DNA of 64,000 nucleotides, taken from assembly GCA_006247105.1 (NCBI GenBank), contig CM016925.1, positions 496,001 to 560,000 of the forward strand. The letters are read 5' to 3'. Each line of letters begins with the position of its first letter. Within the stretch, counting starts at the first letter, position 1. Positions 27,831 through 36,651 of the stretch are shown here, piece by piece. Source of the stretch: Giardia muris. Taxonomy: Eukaryota; Fornicata; Diplomonadida; Hexamitidae. Under the pieces are notes generated by a model. The model worked only from the letters and a program-made list of their open reading frames with translations. It made no database searches and had not been told where the DNA came from. The translations under genes were made by a program, and so were the position numbers.

Positions 27831-28424
27831 ATGATCAACATTGAGGCCATTGTCGTTATCACTCTATTCACGGCCTTCGTCCTGTGGGGCCTCATGAAGA
27901 CTCGACGGATTGGGGAGGGAAGGCCGCCTACCCTCCTTTTACTGAGGGGGAGTCCACATGCTGGCAAGACGCAGGTCTTCTATTCGCTTACATCTCAGGC
28001 CCCGGCCGCTACCGTACGTACGGTCGAAGGGTCGGTCTATACTGGAGCACTTGGTACAATCCCAGGACTCACCTTCAAGGTGTACGATATGCCATCCGAT
28101 ATACGTGCACGTCCCAGTCTACCGGATAAGTATGGAGGCGTCCTAGTGGTCTTCTTACAAAGGGGGACTGACTGCTCCTCCCTGGTTGACGCTTACCTGT
28201 CAGAAATGAAAAATCGTAAGCTCTCATTATTCCTTATCATCCCAATAGATATCACAGTCAAGGAACTGAAGGCATCCTTATACAAGGAGCTTACTGCACA
28301 AACGGGAACCACCATCACAGACGAAAAGACGCAAGCTACGCTCTCCATCACCGATACAACTGACTTTGACCCTATTAGGATCAAAGATCTCATCCTTACT
28401 CATATCCTCACCAAACTGACGTGA
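27831..28424 (+). CDS. SRPRB: Signal recognition particle receptor beta subunit
   Basis: 197 aa. One N-terminal membrane segment (AIVVITLFTAFVLWGLM, residues 6-22) is followed by a small GTPase domain. The P-loop is GSPHAGKT at 40-47, and the G3 region reads FKVYDMPSD in place of the usual DxPGH. SR-beta anchors SR-alpha at the ER membrane for co-translational targeting. Membrane segment plus Arf-like GTPase and length fit the family. The degenerate G3 is worth noting, since SR-beta family members vary here. Start: ATG 17 bp after the upstream stop. It converges on PP2A-A with 8 bp between stops. Confidence 0.83.
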   Translation: MINIEAIVVITLFTAFVLWGLMKTRRIGEGRPPTLLLLRGSPHAGKTQVFYSLTSQAPAATVRTVEGSVYTGALGTIPGLTFKVYDMPSDIRARPSLPDKYGGVLVVFLQRGTDCSSLVDAYLSEMKNRKLSLFLIIPIDITVKELKASLYKELTAQTGTTITDEKTQATLSITDTTDFDPIRIKDLILTHILTKLT

Positions 28425-28431
28425 CTCCCCC

Positions 28432-28437
28432 TTTACT
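28432..28437 (-). terminator. AGTAAA poly(A) signal overlapping PP2A-A stop
   Basis: On the minus strand the stop TAA is inside AGTAAA, a match to AGTRAA. Confidence 0.55.
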
Positions 28438-30397
28438 GTAAAAGCTTGAGCGCATTTGCCGCAAAGTTCTTGACATCGATGTCCGAGTCACTCTTTAGAT
28501 TCAAAAGGCATGGCTTCATCTGAGTGTCACGATACTGAGCCGGAACGTACCCCGCACACTTCCCGATCGTCTCGGCAGCCATGAAACGGACGTTGGGCAC
28601 CGCATCGTTCGTCATGCGGACCATGATTGGGAGTAAGTGCTGGCAGATCAACTCGGGAGTACATACCCCCGACAACTCCTGGATGAAGAAGAGTGCATTG
28701 ATGCGGTGAAGATAGTTCGGGTTGGTCTTAAGTTGGTTGATCTTCGGGAGAATCACGCGAACAACCCAATCCTGGCCAAAGGCACCCGCGAGCTGGACTA
28801 GGTTGCGGACCGCCGCCCTGCGGATGTAGTTGACGGAGTCAGAGAGCCAGTTCATACAAAGGGCGCTCAAGTGCTCGTCGAAGAAGGCGGTTCCCAAGTT
28901 CCGAGCGATCCCGGGCATGGCTTGGACGACAGACTTGCGAATGCGCCAATCGTTATCGTCTGCAAGAAGCGTGATCGCGGGCATAATGTGAGAGCTGAAC
29001 GGCTGAACGGTCGTCACTTCAATGATTATCGGGAGGTTCAGAAGGGTCGTAACACGCACCTCAGGGTCACGGTCTTCAAGTAGTTTGACGACGATCGGCT
29101 TCAAGTGGTTGATCGAGTCGTCCTTCCCAAGGAATTGGGCAAGCCCGACCACGTTCCGCGCGAGGGCCGCGCGGACGAAAACGACAATGTCATTGACGGC
29201 GCGGTCTGCAAGGACGGGGATCATGAACTGGGAGATATTATTCGCGTCGATGCGGCTTGCAACGCGGACACAACGCTGGACCGCGATGCACCGGACCTCG
29301 GGCTCCTCGTCACTAAGAAGCTTAGCAAAGAGCTTCACGACCGCCAGCTCGTCATAGGCAGACCCGGCAGACGCCGCCGGCTTGGCCTGGGCGATCTTCT
29401 GTGCTTGCTCCTTCAGTACCTCGGTTTGGTCGGGCTTCCCATCAATCAGAGGATCTATCGACTCGGTACAGTCCTGCTCGCCCAGAATCACCGGCTTTGC
29501 GAGCTGGCGTTCGAAGACGCTGGTATACCCGATGTAGCCCTCGAGGACGTTGACTAGGACGTCCGCGCAGGAATGGCGGACGCGCCACGACTCGTCGGCA
29601 TAGATCCCATTGATGAACCTCTTGTAGGTCTCATCCTTCAGCGCCTGGAGGGCATTCATGGAGATGTCGGCCTCATTGTGGTTCATTATAAGCTTGTTGA
29701 TTGCGACCAGGATGTACGGGGTGGAGATGATGGTGACGGCTCGGACAGAGTCCTGAGAGTCCTCTCCGAGCGGGGTGTAGACCAGCTTACAGAGCGACAC
29801 GACCTCGGACCCTGAGAGCTCCTCGACAATACGGGTGAGACAATCGGCAACCGTACGGCGAACCATCGGAAGGGGGTCCTGGACGAGATGCTGAATCGCC
29901 TCCAAGAGCTCGGCCCTTTGGGCCGCGATCGTGCAGCGCCGGAAGACGAGGTGGGCCATCCCCACCCCGGAGGTGCGGTGGTTATACCACTCGCCCTTGA
30001 TTAATAGGAGGACCATCGGTACGAAGGACGCAGCAAACTCCTTGTCGCTGAGGCGCGCCCCGATGCGGAGGGCCGACGCGACGGCCTCGTCACGGACAAG
30101 CTTTGAGTCTGCACAAGCCAATAGGCGTAAAGGGTGAAGGAGGATGGGGGCGTAATTGGGTCCTCCAACGAGGTCGACGAACTTCCCTAGCTTCTGGACC
30201 ATCTCGATGAGGATCTCGTCGTCATCATCGACGCATTCGCAAAGGAAGGGAACAAACTCATCCCTGGTCCTCTTCGGGCCGAGTGCGATGGCGATCTGGT
30301 CGATTCGCTTGACGGCGTTCAGACGGGAGTTGGCATCCTCATTCTTCAGATCATCGATGAGGACCGCGATAGGGAAGAGACTGTCCCTCAACGCCAT
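28433..30397 (-). CDS. PPP2R1A: PP2A scaffold subunit A (PR65)
   Basis: 654 aa, tandem HEAT repeats. The N-terminus (MALRDSLFPIAVLIDDLKNE) aligns directly with PR65 and is followed by the expected helix pairs. PR65 holds the catalytic C and variable B subunits of protein phosphatase 2A. It is about 60 residues longer than animal PR65; an extra polar segment (EQDCTESIDPLIDGKPDQ through AKPAASAGSAYDE) around residues 310-350 accounts for much of this. The frame runs 7 codons upstream to a GTG; the ATG at 30397 is chosen by homology. The TAA stop lies in AGTAAA. Confidence 0.95.
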   Translation of the reverse strand: MALRDSLFPIAVLIDDLKNEDANSRLNAVKRIDQIAIALGPKRTRDEFVPFLCECVDDDDEILIEMVQKLGKFVDLVGGPNYAPILLHPLRLLACADSKLVRDEAVASALRIGARLSDKEFAASFVPMVLLLIKGEWYNHRTSGVGMAHLVFRRCTIAAQRAELLEAIQHLVQDPLPMVRRTVADCLTRIVEELSGSEVVSLCKLVYTPLGEDSQDSVRAVTIISTPYILVAINKLIMNHNEADISMNALQALKDETYKRFINGIYADESWRVRHSCADVLVNVLEGYIGYTSVFERQLAKPVILGEQDCTESIDPLIDGKPDQTEVLKEQAQKIAQAKPAASAGSAYDELAVVKLFAKLLSDEEPEVRCIAVQRCVRVASRIDANNISQFMIPVLADRAVNDIVVFVRAALARNVVGLAQFLGKDDSINHLKPIVVKLLEDRDPEVRVTTLLNLPIIIEVTTVQPFSSHIMPAITLLADDNDWRIRKSVVQAMPGIARNLGTAFFDEHLSALCMNWLSDSVNYIRRAAVRNLVQLAGAFGQDWVVRVILPKINQLKTNPNYLHRINALFFIQELSGVCTPELICQHLLPIMVRMTNDAVPNVRFMAAETIGKCAGYVPAQYRDTQMKPCLLNLKSDSDIDVKNFAANALKLLQ

Positions 30398-30413
30398 GCA
30401 ATTTTGAATTTCG

Positions 30414-30419
30414 TTCACT
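30414..30419 (-). terminator. AGTGAA poly(A) signal overlapping CFAP91 stop
   Basis: On the minus strand AGTGAA contains the TGA stop; the PP2A-A start codon follows within 20 bp. Confidence 0.55.
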
Positions 30420-32607
30420 TTCCAGTTGTGGTTGCTGCCTCCTCCGTGACTCCTCGGACCGCGAGGCCGATGGCGGCTTGATCGGCGCGTAGACGCTCGA
30501 TCAGCATCCGTCGGTCGACCTCGGGAAGGAGGAAGCTAGCCATCAGGTCACGGATACAGTTCTCCGGATTCTTCATATAGTTCTGACTATTTTGGTAATC
30601 GAGTTCAACTAGCGCCTCGACCTGGCGGACGGCCAGTTCCTTCGCCCTCGTTGCCGCGTCAGCGTCAACCGTGCGTTTCGTGATGCGTGTAAGAAGTCCA
30701 TCTGCCATATCTCTATGAGCCTCCATGATCTGTTGCCGGCGGAAGTTAACCTTTGCACGGTCGAATGCCTCTTGTTCTCTCTGAAGAGATTCCGCATACT
30801 CGCGCCGGTTCCGCTCCCGTAAAGCCATCTCCAAGACCGCCTGAGCTCGACTTGTTTGTTCTCGACGAAGACGATCCTTAGCGAGGGCGTCAAGAGTCGT
30901 CCCCATGATCCCTGTGACGGCAGATGATACTGCACTCGTCGCCAGTGCCGACTTCAAAGTCGCGATCCGATCCTGTGACGTGTTCGAAAGCAAAGCACCC
31001 TCGTTCCGGGCGAGAACAAGCTCGTGTGCCAGGCGCAGTTCTCGGACGAGGCCAAGACGGCGTTCCTTACCATGATATAGGCGTACTTGTGCCGCCGCCC
31101 CACGGATGAGGTTCTGGATGAAAAGAGCGGCATCTGCAAGCCTAAGCTTATCAATATTGGGAGGGTCTTGGTAATGTAGGGCGATGGGGGCCTTCTTCCC
31201 CGTTCCTTCTTGTCCTGCAGGAGCAGAAATCGTGTTAAGTAATCCAAACTCATTACTCGAGGCACCTTCCTTCTGAACGGCGCTTCCTCCCATGGTATCA
31301 GTGGTGGTCTCCCCACCAGCTTCCCGGTCTGCCCCTGAGGAGTCAACGCCACGCTTTGCGTACCTTCTTGCCGTTTGGTTTAAGTAGGAAGTAAATTCTT
31401 CTCGAGTCATCCCAGGAGGTGGAAGAAGCGCTGGAATCGTCCCATCTGGGTGAACCGGCTTGGGTTTCATCTTGGTGCCAGTTAGAGTCATATTTCCTGT
31501 GTAAGTCCCACTAAGAGGGCCTGAAAGGGCTACTGGTCGCGCTTGAGTTGGATATAAGCGCGTGGTTTGAGCGGCTCGTGAATGGTTAAGTGGAGCGCCA
31601 AGGGTTAGACGCTTCTCGTTGGGGAGAAACTGTAGAATTTCGTCAAAGTCGTCCTGTGTCCGGAGTTCTGTTCCTGCTAGCCGGATGACGCCTGTGTACC
31701 GGTAGGGCGCATCGCCAGGCCGCAAGAACGGGGCGTTAAGACTATTTGCTTGATGGATGGTATCATGAACACTTTTGCAGGTCGAGAAGGACTCTGGGAG
31801 GGCAAGGCGAGGCCCCTTTTTAAGAGACATCACCACCCGATCTGTGTAGTTACTTCGCTCTATCCTATCGCGCATATATCGCAGCTTCGCGTCACGGCTC
31901 GCAGCAAGCTTCTTCAGCGTCGATACGCGTTGCGTGTCAAGCTTGCTGAAGTCTACTAGGGTCTTCTGCTCATGTGCGGCCCGCATCCGCTCCAGCTTCT
32001 GCAAGCGGATCTCCGTCCGCGCCTCCTCGCGCTCAAGAAGCTTCTGGATCAGGATATCGAGACGAAGCTCCTGGGCCTTCTTCAGCTCGGCCTCCTTTCG
32101 CTTCCAGGTCGCCATGTCGCGCTCGACAAGCATGGAGACGCGCCGCTGCTCCTGAAGCAAATCCTCCGTCGTGTAGACGGATTGTGTCGGGTCGAGTGGG
32201 GGTGGAATAGCCGCATCAAAGGCCTCCATGCGCCTGATGCGCTCAATGACGCGCATCGTCTCCTCATGCGCGGGAAGCAGTCCGTTGGCCACGGTCAGCT
32301 CGAGAAGAGAGCGTACCTCCTGGTTCGATGTCCCACAGGCGGTCTCGTCAAGCGGGGCGGTCCAGGGGTCGGTCTGGATCTCTATTTCCCGAAAATCTGT
32401 CTGTATCGCCACGGAGATCCCGATCGTATCCGTATTCCGTGAGGTGCGATGGACACCAGGTGGGGCATGCGGGATTTCGGCGTTGGAAAACGCGAGGGCG
32501 CTCGTTGCCACGGAGTCGACGTGAGGAACCATCGGGCGCCGGTAGTACGTGTTCGCGGTTGTCGTCTGAACGGTTGTCTGGGGGTATTCTTGTTGGAATG
32601 ACCACAT
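30415..32607 (-). CDS. CFAP91: CFAP91 (MAATS1) flagellar protein
   Basis: 730 aa. Residues 67-83 hold the family's paired QTD motif (IQTDFREIEIQTDPW). There follow a helical ERIRRMEAFDAAIPPPLD block, a long charged coiled coil (about 145-255) and an IQ-like block LFIQNLIRGAAAQVRLYHGK at about 495-514, as in CFAP91. This axonemal protein lies at the radial-spoke base/calmodulin-spoke complex. In-frame ATGs also exist at 32637 and 32652, but the ATG at 32607 is preceded by CGCTAAAAAAG, the local start context, so it is preferred. The stop TGA lies in AGTGAA, and PP2A-A begins 17 bp downstream. Confidence 0.88.
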   Translation of the reverse strand: MWSFQQEYPQTTVQTTTANTYYRRPMVPHVDSVATSALAFSNAEIPHAPPGVHRTSRNTDTIGISVAIQTDFREIEIQTDPWTAPLDETACGTSNQEVRSLLELTVANGLLPAHEETMRVIERIRRMEAFDAAIPPPLDPTQSVYTTEDLLQEQRRVSMLVERDMATWKRKEAELKKAQELRLDILIQKLLEREEARTEIRLQKLERMRAAHEQKTLVDFSKLDTQRVSTLKKLAASRDAKLRYMRDRIERSNYTDRVVMSLKKGPRLALPESFSTCKSVHDTIHQANSLNAPFLRPGDAPYRYTGVIRLAGTELRTQDDFDEILQFLPNEKRLTLGAPLNHSRAAQTTRLYPTQARPVALSGPLSGTYTGNMTLTGTKMKPKPVHPDGTIPALLPPPGMTREEFTSYLNQTARRYAKRGVDSSGADREAGGETTTDTMGGSAVQKEGASSNEFGLLNTISAPAGQEGTGKKAPIALHYQDPPNIDKLRLADAALFIQNLIRGAAAQVRLYHGKERRLGLVRELRLAHELVLARNEGALLSNTSQDRIATLKSALATSAVSSAVTGIMGTTLDALAKDRLRREQTSRAQAVLEMALRERNRREYAESLQREQEAFDRAKVNFRRQQIMEAHRDMADGLLTRITKRTVDADAATRAKELAVRQVEALVELDYQNSQNYMKNPENCIRDLMASFLLPEVDRRMLIERLRADQAAIGLAVRGVTEEAATTTGK

Positions 32608-32714
32608 CTTTTTTAGCGACCACCATAGAAGAACCATGAGTGTCAAGGCCATGGGGTAAACATCTGTACTCGCCAAGTGAACTAAAATGCGTCAAAGTAG
32701 AAGGGTAGCGAAAA
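32608..32714. promoter_or_regulatory. Divergent region CFAP91 / DRG1
   Basis: 107 bp between the chosen starts. The A-rich words GCTAAAAAAG (CFAP91 side) and GCGAAAA (DRG1 side) abut the start codons. An extra upstream ATG at 32687 with context AACTAAAATG is out of frame with DRG1. Confidence 0.45.
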
Positions 32715-33821
32715 ATGGGGATCGTCGAGCAGATCGCCGAGGTCAAGGCCGAAATGGCTCGGACACAGAAGAACAAGGCAACGGAGCATCACCTCGGCCG
32801 ATTGAAGGCGAAGCTCGCGCGACTCGAGTCCCAGCTCATCGCCGAGGCGGCGAAGGGGAGCGGTGGGAAAGGGGTTGGCTTTGATGTGTGCAAGCAAGGG
32901 TCCTCACGGATCGCGCTTATAGGCTTCCCCTCCGTCGGGAAGAGCAGCTTTCTAAGTAGGTACACGACGTCTGAGTCCGCCTCCGCTGCGTATGAGTTCA
33001 CAACCTTAACGTGCGTCCCCGGAATCATGGAGTTACATGGGGCAGCCATTCAAGTCCTAGACTTGCCAGGGATCATTGAGGGGGCTGCCACCGGACTTGG
33101 GAAGGGGAGGCAAGTCATCGCAACAGCACGGACCGCAGATCTCGTCCTCATGATGCTTGATGCATGTCGTGCTGAGCGTGAACGTGTCCTTCTCACGAGG
33201 GAGTTGGAGACTATGGGGATCAGACTCAATAAGGAGCGACCTGATATTGAAATTATTAAGTGCGAGCAAGGAGGTATCAAATTTTCCTCAACTCTACCTT
33301 TGACACACTTGGACGCGGCAACAATCAAGGCGACGCTAGTGGAATACAAGATTCACAACTGCAACGTCCTCTTCCGTTGCGATGCGACGATCGACGATTT
33401 CATTGACTCGATCGAGGGAAACCGGGTCTATATGCCGTGCATCTTCGTCATCAACAAGATTGACATGATCAGCATCCCGGCCGCTGAGCATTATGCTCTT
33501 CTCCCTTATACGGCGATCATCTCCGTTGAACAAGATCTGAACGTCGAGTATCTGAAAGCCCTTATTTGGAAGCACCTCCGCCTCGTCCGGGTCTATACCC
33601 GGAAGCGTGGTGAGCCTGCAGACCTTGATCCTCAAGATGCGATTTTCATGAAAGATGGAGATACTGTGTACGCTCTTTGTGGGCATATCCATAAAGAGCT
33701 TCAGGAGAAGTTCTCATACGCACTTGTTTGGGGCCGAAGCGTACAACATTGTCCTCAACGCGTTGGACGCGATCATCGTCTAGCAGATGAGGACGTTGTC
33801 CAGATCATAACTCGCCGCTAG
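32715..33821 (+). CDS. DRG1: Developmentally regulated GTP-binding protein DRG1
   Basis: 368 aa, matching DRG1 length. The N-terminal helix EMARTQKNKATEHHLGRLKA is diagnostic. Motifs: G1 GFPSVGKSS (70-78), G3 DLPGI (116-120), G4 NKID (247-250). The C-terminal TGS domain runs over about 290-368. Known family role: a ribosome-associated Obg-type translation GTPase in the cytosol. All GTPase motifs intact. Start: ATG after GCGAAAA. Followed by a GC hairpin and tRNA-Cys on the same strand. Confidence 0.96.
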   Translation: MGIVEQIAEVKAEMARTQKNKATEHHLGRLKAKLARLESQLIAEAAKGSGGKGVGFDVCKQGSSRIALIGFPSVGKSSFLSRYTTSESASAAYEFTTLTCVPGIMELHGAAIQVLDLPGIIEGAATGLGKGRQVIATARTADLVLMMLDACRAERERVLLTRELETMGIRLNKERPDIEIIKCEQGGIKFSSTLPLTHLDAATIKATLVEYKIHNCNVLFRCDATIDDFIDSIEGNRVYMPCIFVINKIDMISIPAAEHYALLPYTAIISVEQDLNVEYLKALIWKHLRLVRVYTRKRGEPADLDPQDAIFMKDGDTVYALCGHIHKELQEKFSYALVWGRSVQHCPQRVGRDHRLADEDVVQIITRR

Positions 33822-33824
33822 GGC

Positions 33825-33848
33825 CCCGCGGGCTCTGCATCCCGCGGG
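33825..33848 (+). repeat. GC-rich perfect hairpin (CCCGCGGG pair)
   Basis: Two copies of the self-complementary word CCCGCGGG (33825-33832 and 33841-33848) are separated by the 8 nt CTCTGCAT, able to form an 8-bp stem. It lies 3 bp after the DRG1 stop and 3 bp before tRNA-Cys. Role unknown: a 3' end signal, an insulator or a tRNA leader structure are all possible. Confidence 0.6.
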
Positions 33849-33851
33849 TGT

Positions 33852-33923
33852 GGGTCTGTAGCTCAGTGGTAGAGCGCTCGGCTGCAGTCCGAGTGGTCGC
33901 GAGTTCGACTCTCGTCGGGCCCT
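33852..33923 (+). tRNA. trnC: tRNA-Cys (anticodon GCA)
   Basis: Full cloverleaf folds by eye: acceptor GGGTCTG/CGGGCCC, D arm GCTC-AGTGGTA-GAGC, anticodon stem CTCGG/CCGAG with loop CTGCAGT (anticodon GCA), T arm GCGAG-TTCGACT-CTCGT, discriminator U, as is typical for tRNA-Cys. No intron and no encoded CCA. Box A and box B words are present (TAGCTCAGTGG, GTTCGACTC). No run of four T follows directly; the convergent orphan gene ends 1 bp downstream. Confidence 0.97.
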
Positions 33924-33924
33924 C

Positions 33925-36042
33925 TTATTCGTCGCTTTCGTCGAAGAGAGAGTCATTCAGCAGTTCGCGAACGGATTTGGACATTAGATCCAGCGAGTTA
34001 TCGTGGTTGTCATCCAGGTTGACGGCGGGGGCGTCCGATATTGTTTTATCGCTCCCATCCTCTTCAGTGGTTACAAGGGGTTGGGCTAGAATCGGAATTG
34101 AGATGGGTGTCGTTTCTTTGGTCTCTGGTGCTGGTAGAAGCATTGACCCGGACTTGTTAAGGACGCTACACGCTTGTGACGTTGTGCTTTGCATGGCTGC
34201 AAGCATATCTGTGAAGTCTCTACCAAGGATTGGAGAGGATCCTTCGTTACCAAGTCCAACCCCGGTATGCGGTGATGCTTGCACACCTGGAGAGATCGGT
34301 AGGCTTTTGGGTGATGGAGATGCCTCCGATTGAGATGGTAGAGTTTCCCTACCAGGTTGGTTAGTCATATCCAAGGCATCGCTATATAACAAGGAGCTTT
34401 GTGAATGGAATTCCTGAGCCGGAGAAACGTCAGGAGGAGAGGATGAACCACTAATGCTCTGTGGTGGCATGTCAAACTTATCCGGGCTATCGTTTCTTGG
34501 CTCCGGTGGGGCTGAATGTTTGATCGAGGCCATAGGGGAAAGAGAAATCTCCTGGAGGTCAGGGTTTGCGGTGTGATCTTGTTCTATACTACACATGGTA
34601 TCGAAGCTCTCCCCATACTCAAGTGTGCAGTTCTTCTCCTCAACTATACCCTTGTTTGGAGCTGGTGACGCCTCAATGGGCTTCGCCTCTTGTCCTTGCC
34701 TCTGCTCTTGCTCCCACTCCTGCATAGGAGAAATGGAAGTGAAAGTTGTGGTAGTAGCCTTCATAACGGAGGTCGTAACAACGTCTTCAGGGATGACGTC
34801 TGTCGATTGTTTTGCTGATGAATAATTGGGTTGAGTGCATTCCGGACCTGAAAAGGAGGTTCTAGAGCTGAATGGTGGTGGGCCGACGGAAATGTCAGTG
34901 ATCTTCTGCAAGACCTTGTGATGGAACTCGCTATGCTCGCTTGTGCTCGTGTAAAGGTCCCCAATCCTGGCAAAGGCATCATACTCCGGTCTAGAAGCGC
35001 CAGCCAAGTTCTTTTGTATGGGAATCGTCCCGGCTGGTGTCAGGTCGAGGCCGGTACTATCTGGACGTTGTGGTTGAATGAGATGTGCGATAAAATCACT
35101 TAGTTCCGAGCCATATGCATCGGAGTTCTGTGGTAACGAAGCATTCCTATGGGAACTGATACTTGTGTCGGGCTTGGCCTGAATCTGAAGCTCATCCTGT
35201 GAGACATGCTTTGGAGGTAGTTGAAGAGCCCCATGTGTGCTCAAGCCGGACGTATCGAAGTTCGCCCCAACCGAGTCATAGATCGTATCCTCGACATATG
35301 AGTAATGCTGCTCGACTAGTGGGCGGCTGGAGGGGTGCCGTTGTATCCCGGGCTCCTTCTCGGATGAAGAACGGGTGACAATGGGTAAGTTCGTATTTGG
35401 ATTATGATCCTGCCTTGTACTACGAGTCACCTCCTGACCCTTGGATGGACCTTGGTATGGAGAGTCGGTGTACGCCTTCATACACATGTTGGTCGAGACG
35501 ATCGATAACTCGACTCCTGGATGAGCATCAGACTCTCCTCGCAACTCTGGGCTCACCCTCTCCTGGATCAGCGTTATCAAGGCGTTCTCAAGTTCATGAA
35601 ATAATGCTTGACTTATTATGCCAGAAGCAGACTCAGGCTTGATATGGTGCATGGAAGACTTTTGAGCCAGTTCTAGTAGCTGAATTTCCGTCCCAACCAC
35701 CCCAGGAGACTCTAGAGTTGTACGTGGGATGTATAAAGGCTCAAAACTTAACCTCTGTTGTCCTACCAATTGACGCTCATATGAATCTTCAGACCAAACC
35801 GCCGCCGGTAGGACGTGGAACCTAGGCCTGGCGGTTAACCCTTGTGCCGGGACGTTGATGGTCAAAGGAGGTGGCTGATAACACTCGGTTTGAAGACGTA
35901 ATTGTCCAGTCGCAATTTCCCGTGGGCCACCTCGCATGAGGAACCTGATCTCTGTGGGCAGCCCGGATTGATGCCCTGGTCGTCCGATTGCCGTCGGATG
36001 TGGAACCGTACCGAAGCCTAAATAGAAGCGGACACTTGTCAT
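33925..36042 (-). CDS. Hypothetical disordered protein
   Basis: 705 aa, not recognised. Rich in Ser, Pro, Gln and Thr across most of its length, with many SP/TP sites and an acidic C-terminus (LLNDSLFDESDE). No coiled coil, membrane segment or catalytic motif found. Its length and uninterrupted frame argue for a real gene. The start ATG at 36042 is only 6 bp from the divergent Rab-like start. Its 3' end reaches to within 1 bp of tRNA-Cys. Confidence 0.7.
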   Translation of the reverse strand: MTSVRFYLGFGTVPHPTAIGRPGHQSGLPTEIRFLMRGGPREIATGQLRLQTECYQPPPLTINVPAQGLTARPRFHVLPAAVWSEDSYERQLVGQQRLSFEPLYIPRTTLESPGVVGTEIQLLELAQKSSMHHIKPESASGIISQALFHELENALITLIQERVSPELRGESDAHPGVELSIVSTNMCMKAYTDSPYQGPSKGQEVTRSTRQDHNPNTNLPIVTRSSSEKEPGIQRHPSSRPLVEQHYSYVEDTIYDSVGANFDTSGLSTHGALQLPPKHVSQDELQIQAKPDTSISSHRNASLPQNSDAYGSELSDFIAHLIQPQRPDSTGLDLTPAGTIPIQKNLAGASRPEYDAFARIGDLYTSTSEHSEFHHKVLQKITDISVGPPPFSSRTSFSGPECTQPNYSSAKQSTDVIPEDVVTTSVMKATTTTFTSISPMQEWEQEQRQGQEAKPIEASPAPNKGIVEEKNCTLEYGESFDTMCSIEQDHTANPDLQEISLSPMASIKHSAPPEPRNDSPDKFDMPPQSISGSSSPPDVSPAQEFHSQSSLLYSDALDMTNQPGRETLPSQSEASPSPKSLPISPGVQASPHTGVGLGNEGSSPILGRDFTDMLAAMQSTTSQACSVLNKSGSMLLPAPETKETTPISIPILAQPLVTTEEDGSDKTISDAPAVNLDDNHDNSLDLMSKSVRELLNDSLFDESDE

Positions 36043-36048
36043 AGAAAA
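36043..36048. promoter_or_regulatory. 6-bp divergent promoter gap
   Basis: Only AGAAAA lies between the two outward-facing start codons (CAT 36040-36042, ATG 36049-36051). It is the shortest divergent spacing in the window. Confidence 0.5.
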
Positions 36049-36627
36049 ATGAAGATCAAAATCAGCTTAGTTGGTTCTTCCGGGTGTGGAAAGACGACCC
36101 TTGTCCACGCCCTCGCATATGGGCGCACGGCCTGCGAGGGAGGCCAGCCCCTCGACGTAGTCCCCCTTACTTTGCGCGTTCAAGGGAAAAGCGTTTCCGC
36201 GACCCTTTGGGATCCTCTTCCAACAGATGGGATGGCTGGGTTCCCAACCCTCCCTCATAAGGGTGCCGCCGCATGCCTCGTGGTCTTCGACTTTACAGCG
36301 CGCGAGAGCTTCCGCCGGGCATCCTTTCTCATGCAACGAGTCTTGAGCATTGAGCCAAATATAGCCCTCATCCTCGTGGCAAACAAGTGCGACCTCGCCG
36401 AGAGGGTGTCCACGATCGCCGTCACACACCAGGAGGTTCGGGCCCTCGCCCGGACATATGGTGCGGATACATGCTTCGTCTCGGCTCTAGAGCAAACGGG
36501 CCTGGGGCAACTGATCACTCACCTGGAAGAACTTCTATCCAAGGCGGACAGTGTACCAGCTCGGTCCGTCCTGTCCTTGGAGGATCTAGAGCCTGCTCGA
36601 CCAAAACCGTCGGGTTGTTCCTGTTAA
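36049..36627 (+). CDS. Divergent Rab-like small GTPase
   Basis: 192 aa. P-loop GSSGCGKT (9-16), NKCD (112-115) and SAL (145-147) are present. The C-terminus CSC could be doubly geranylgeranylated, as in Rabs, for membrane attachment. The switch II start is abnormal: WDPLPTDG (54-61) replaces WDTAGQ, so the DxxG glycine and the catalytic Gln are missing. GTP hydrolysis is probably impaired or slow (inference). The effector loop is also unlike canonical Rabs. Start: ATG after TAGAAAA, 6 bp from the divergent gene. Confidence 0.85.
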   Translation: MKIKISLVGSSGCGKTTLVHALAYGRTACEGGQPLDVVPLTLRVQGKSVSATLWDPLPTDGMAGFPTLPHKGAAACLVVFDFTARESFRRASFLMQRVLSIEPNIALILVANKCDLAERVSTIAVTHQEVRALARTYGADTCFVSALEQTGLGQLITHLEELLSKADSVPARSVLSLEDLEPARPKPSGCSC

Positions 36628-36651
36628 TGGCAGAAAATCTCCGTATTGTAC

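Noticed and set aside
29105..29557. 150-codon open frame opposite the PP2A-A gene
   Set aside because: Shadow of a well-supported PR65 coding sequence, with no independent coding character.
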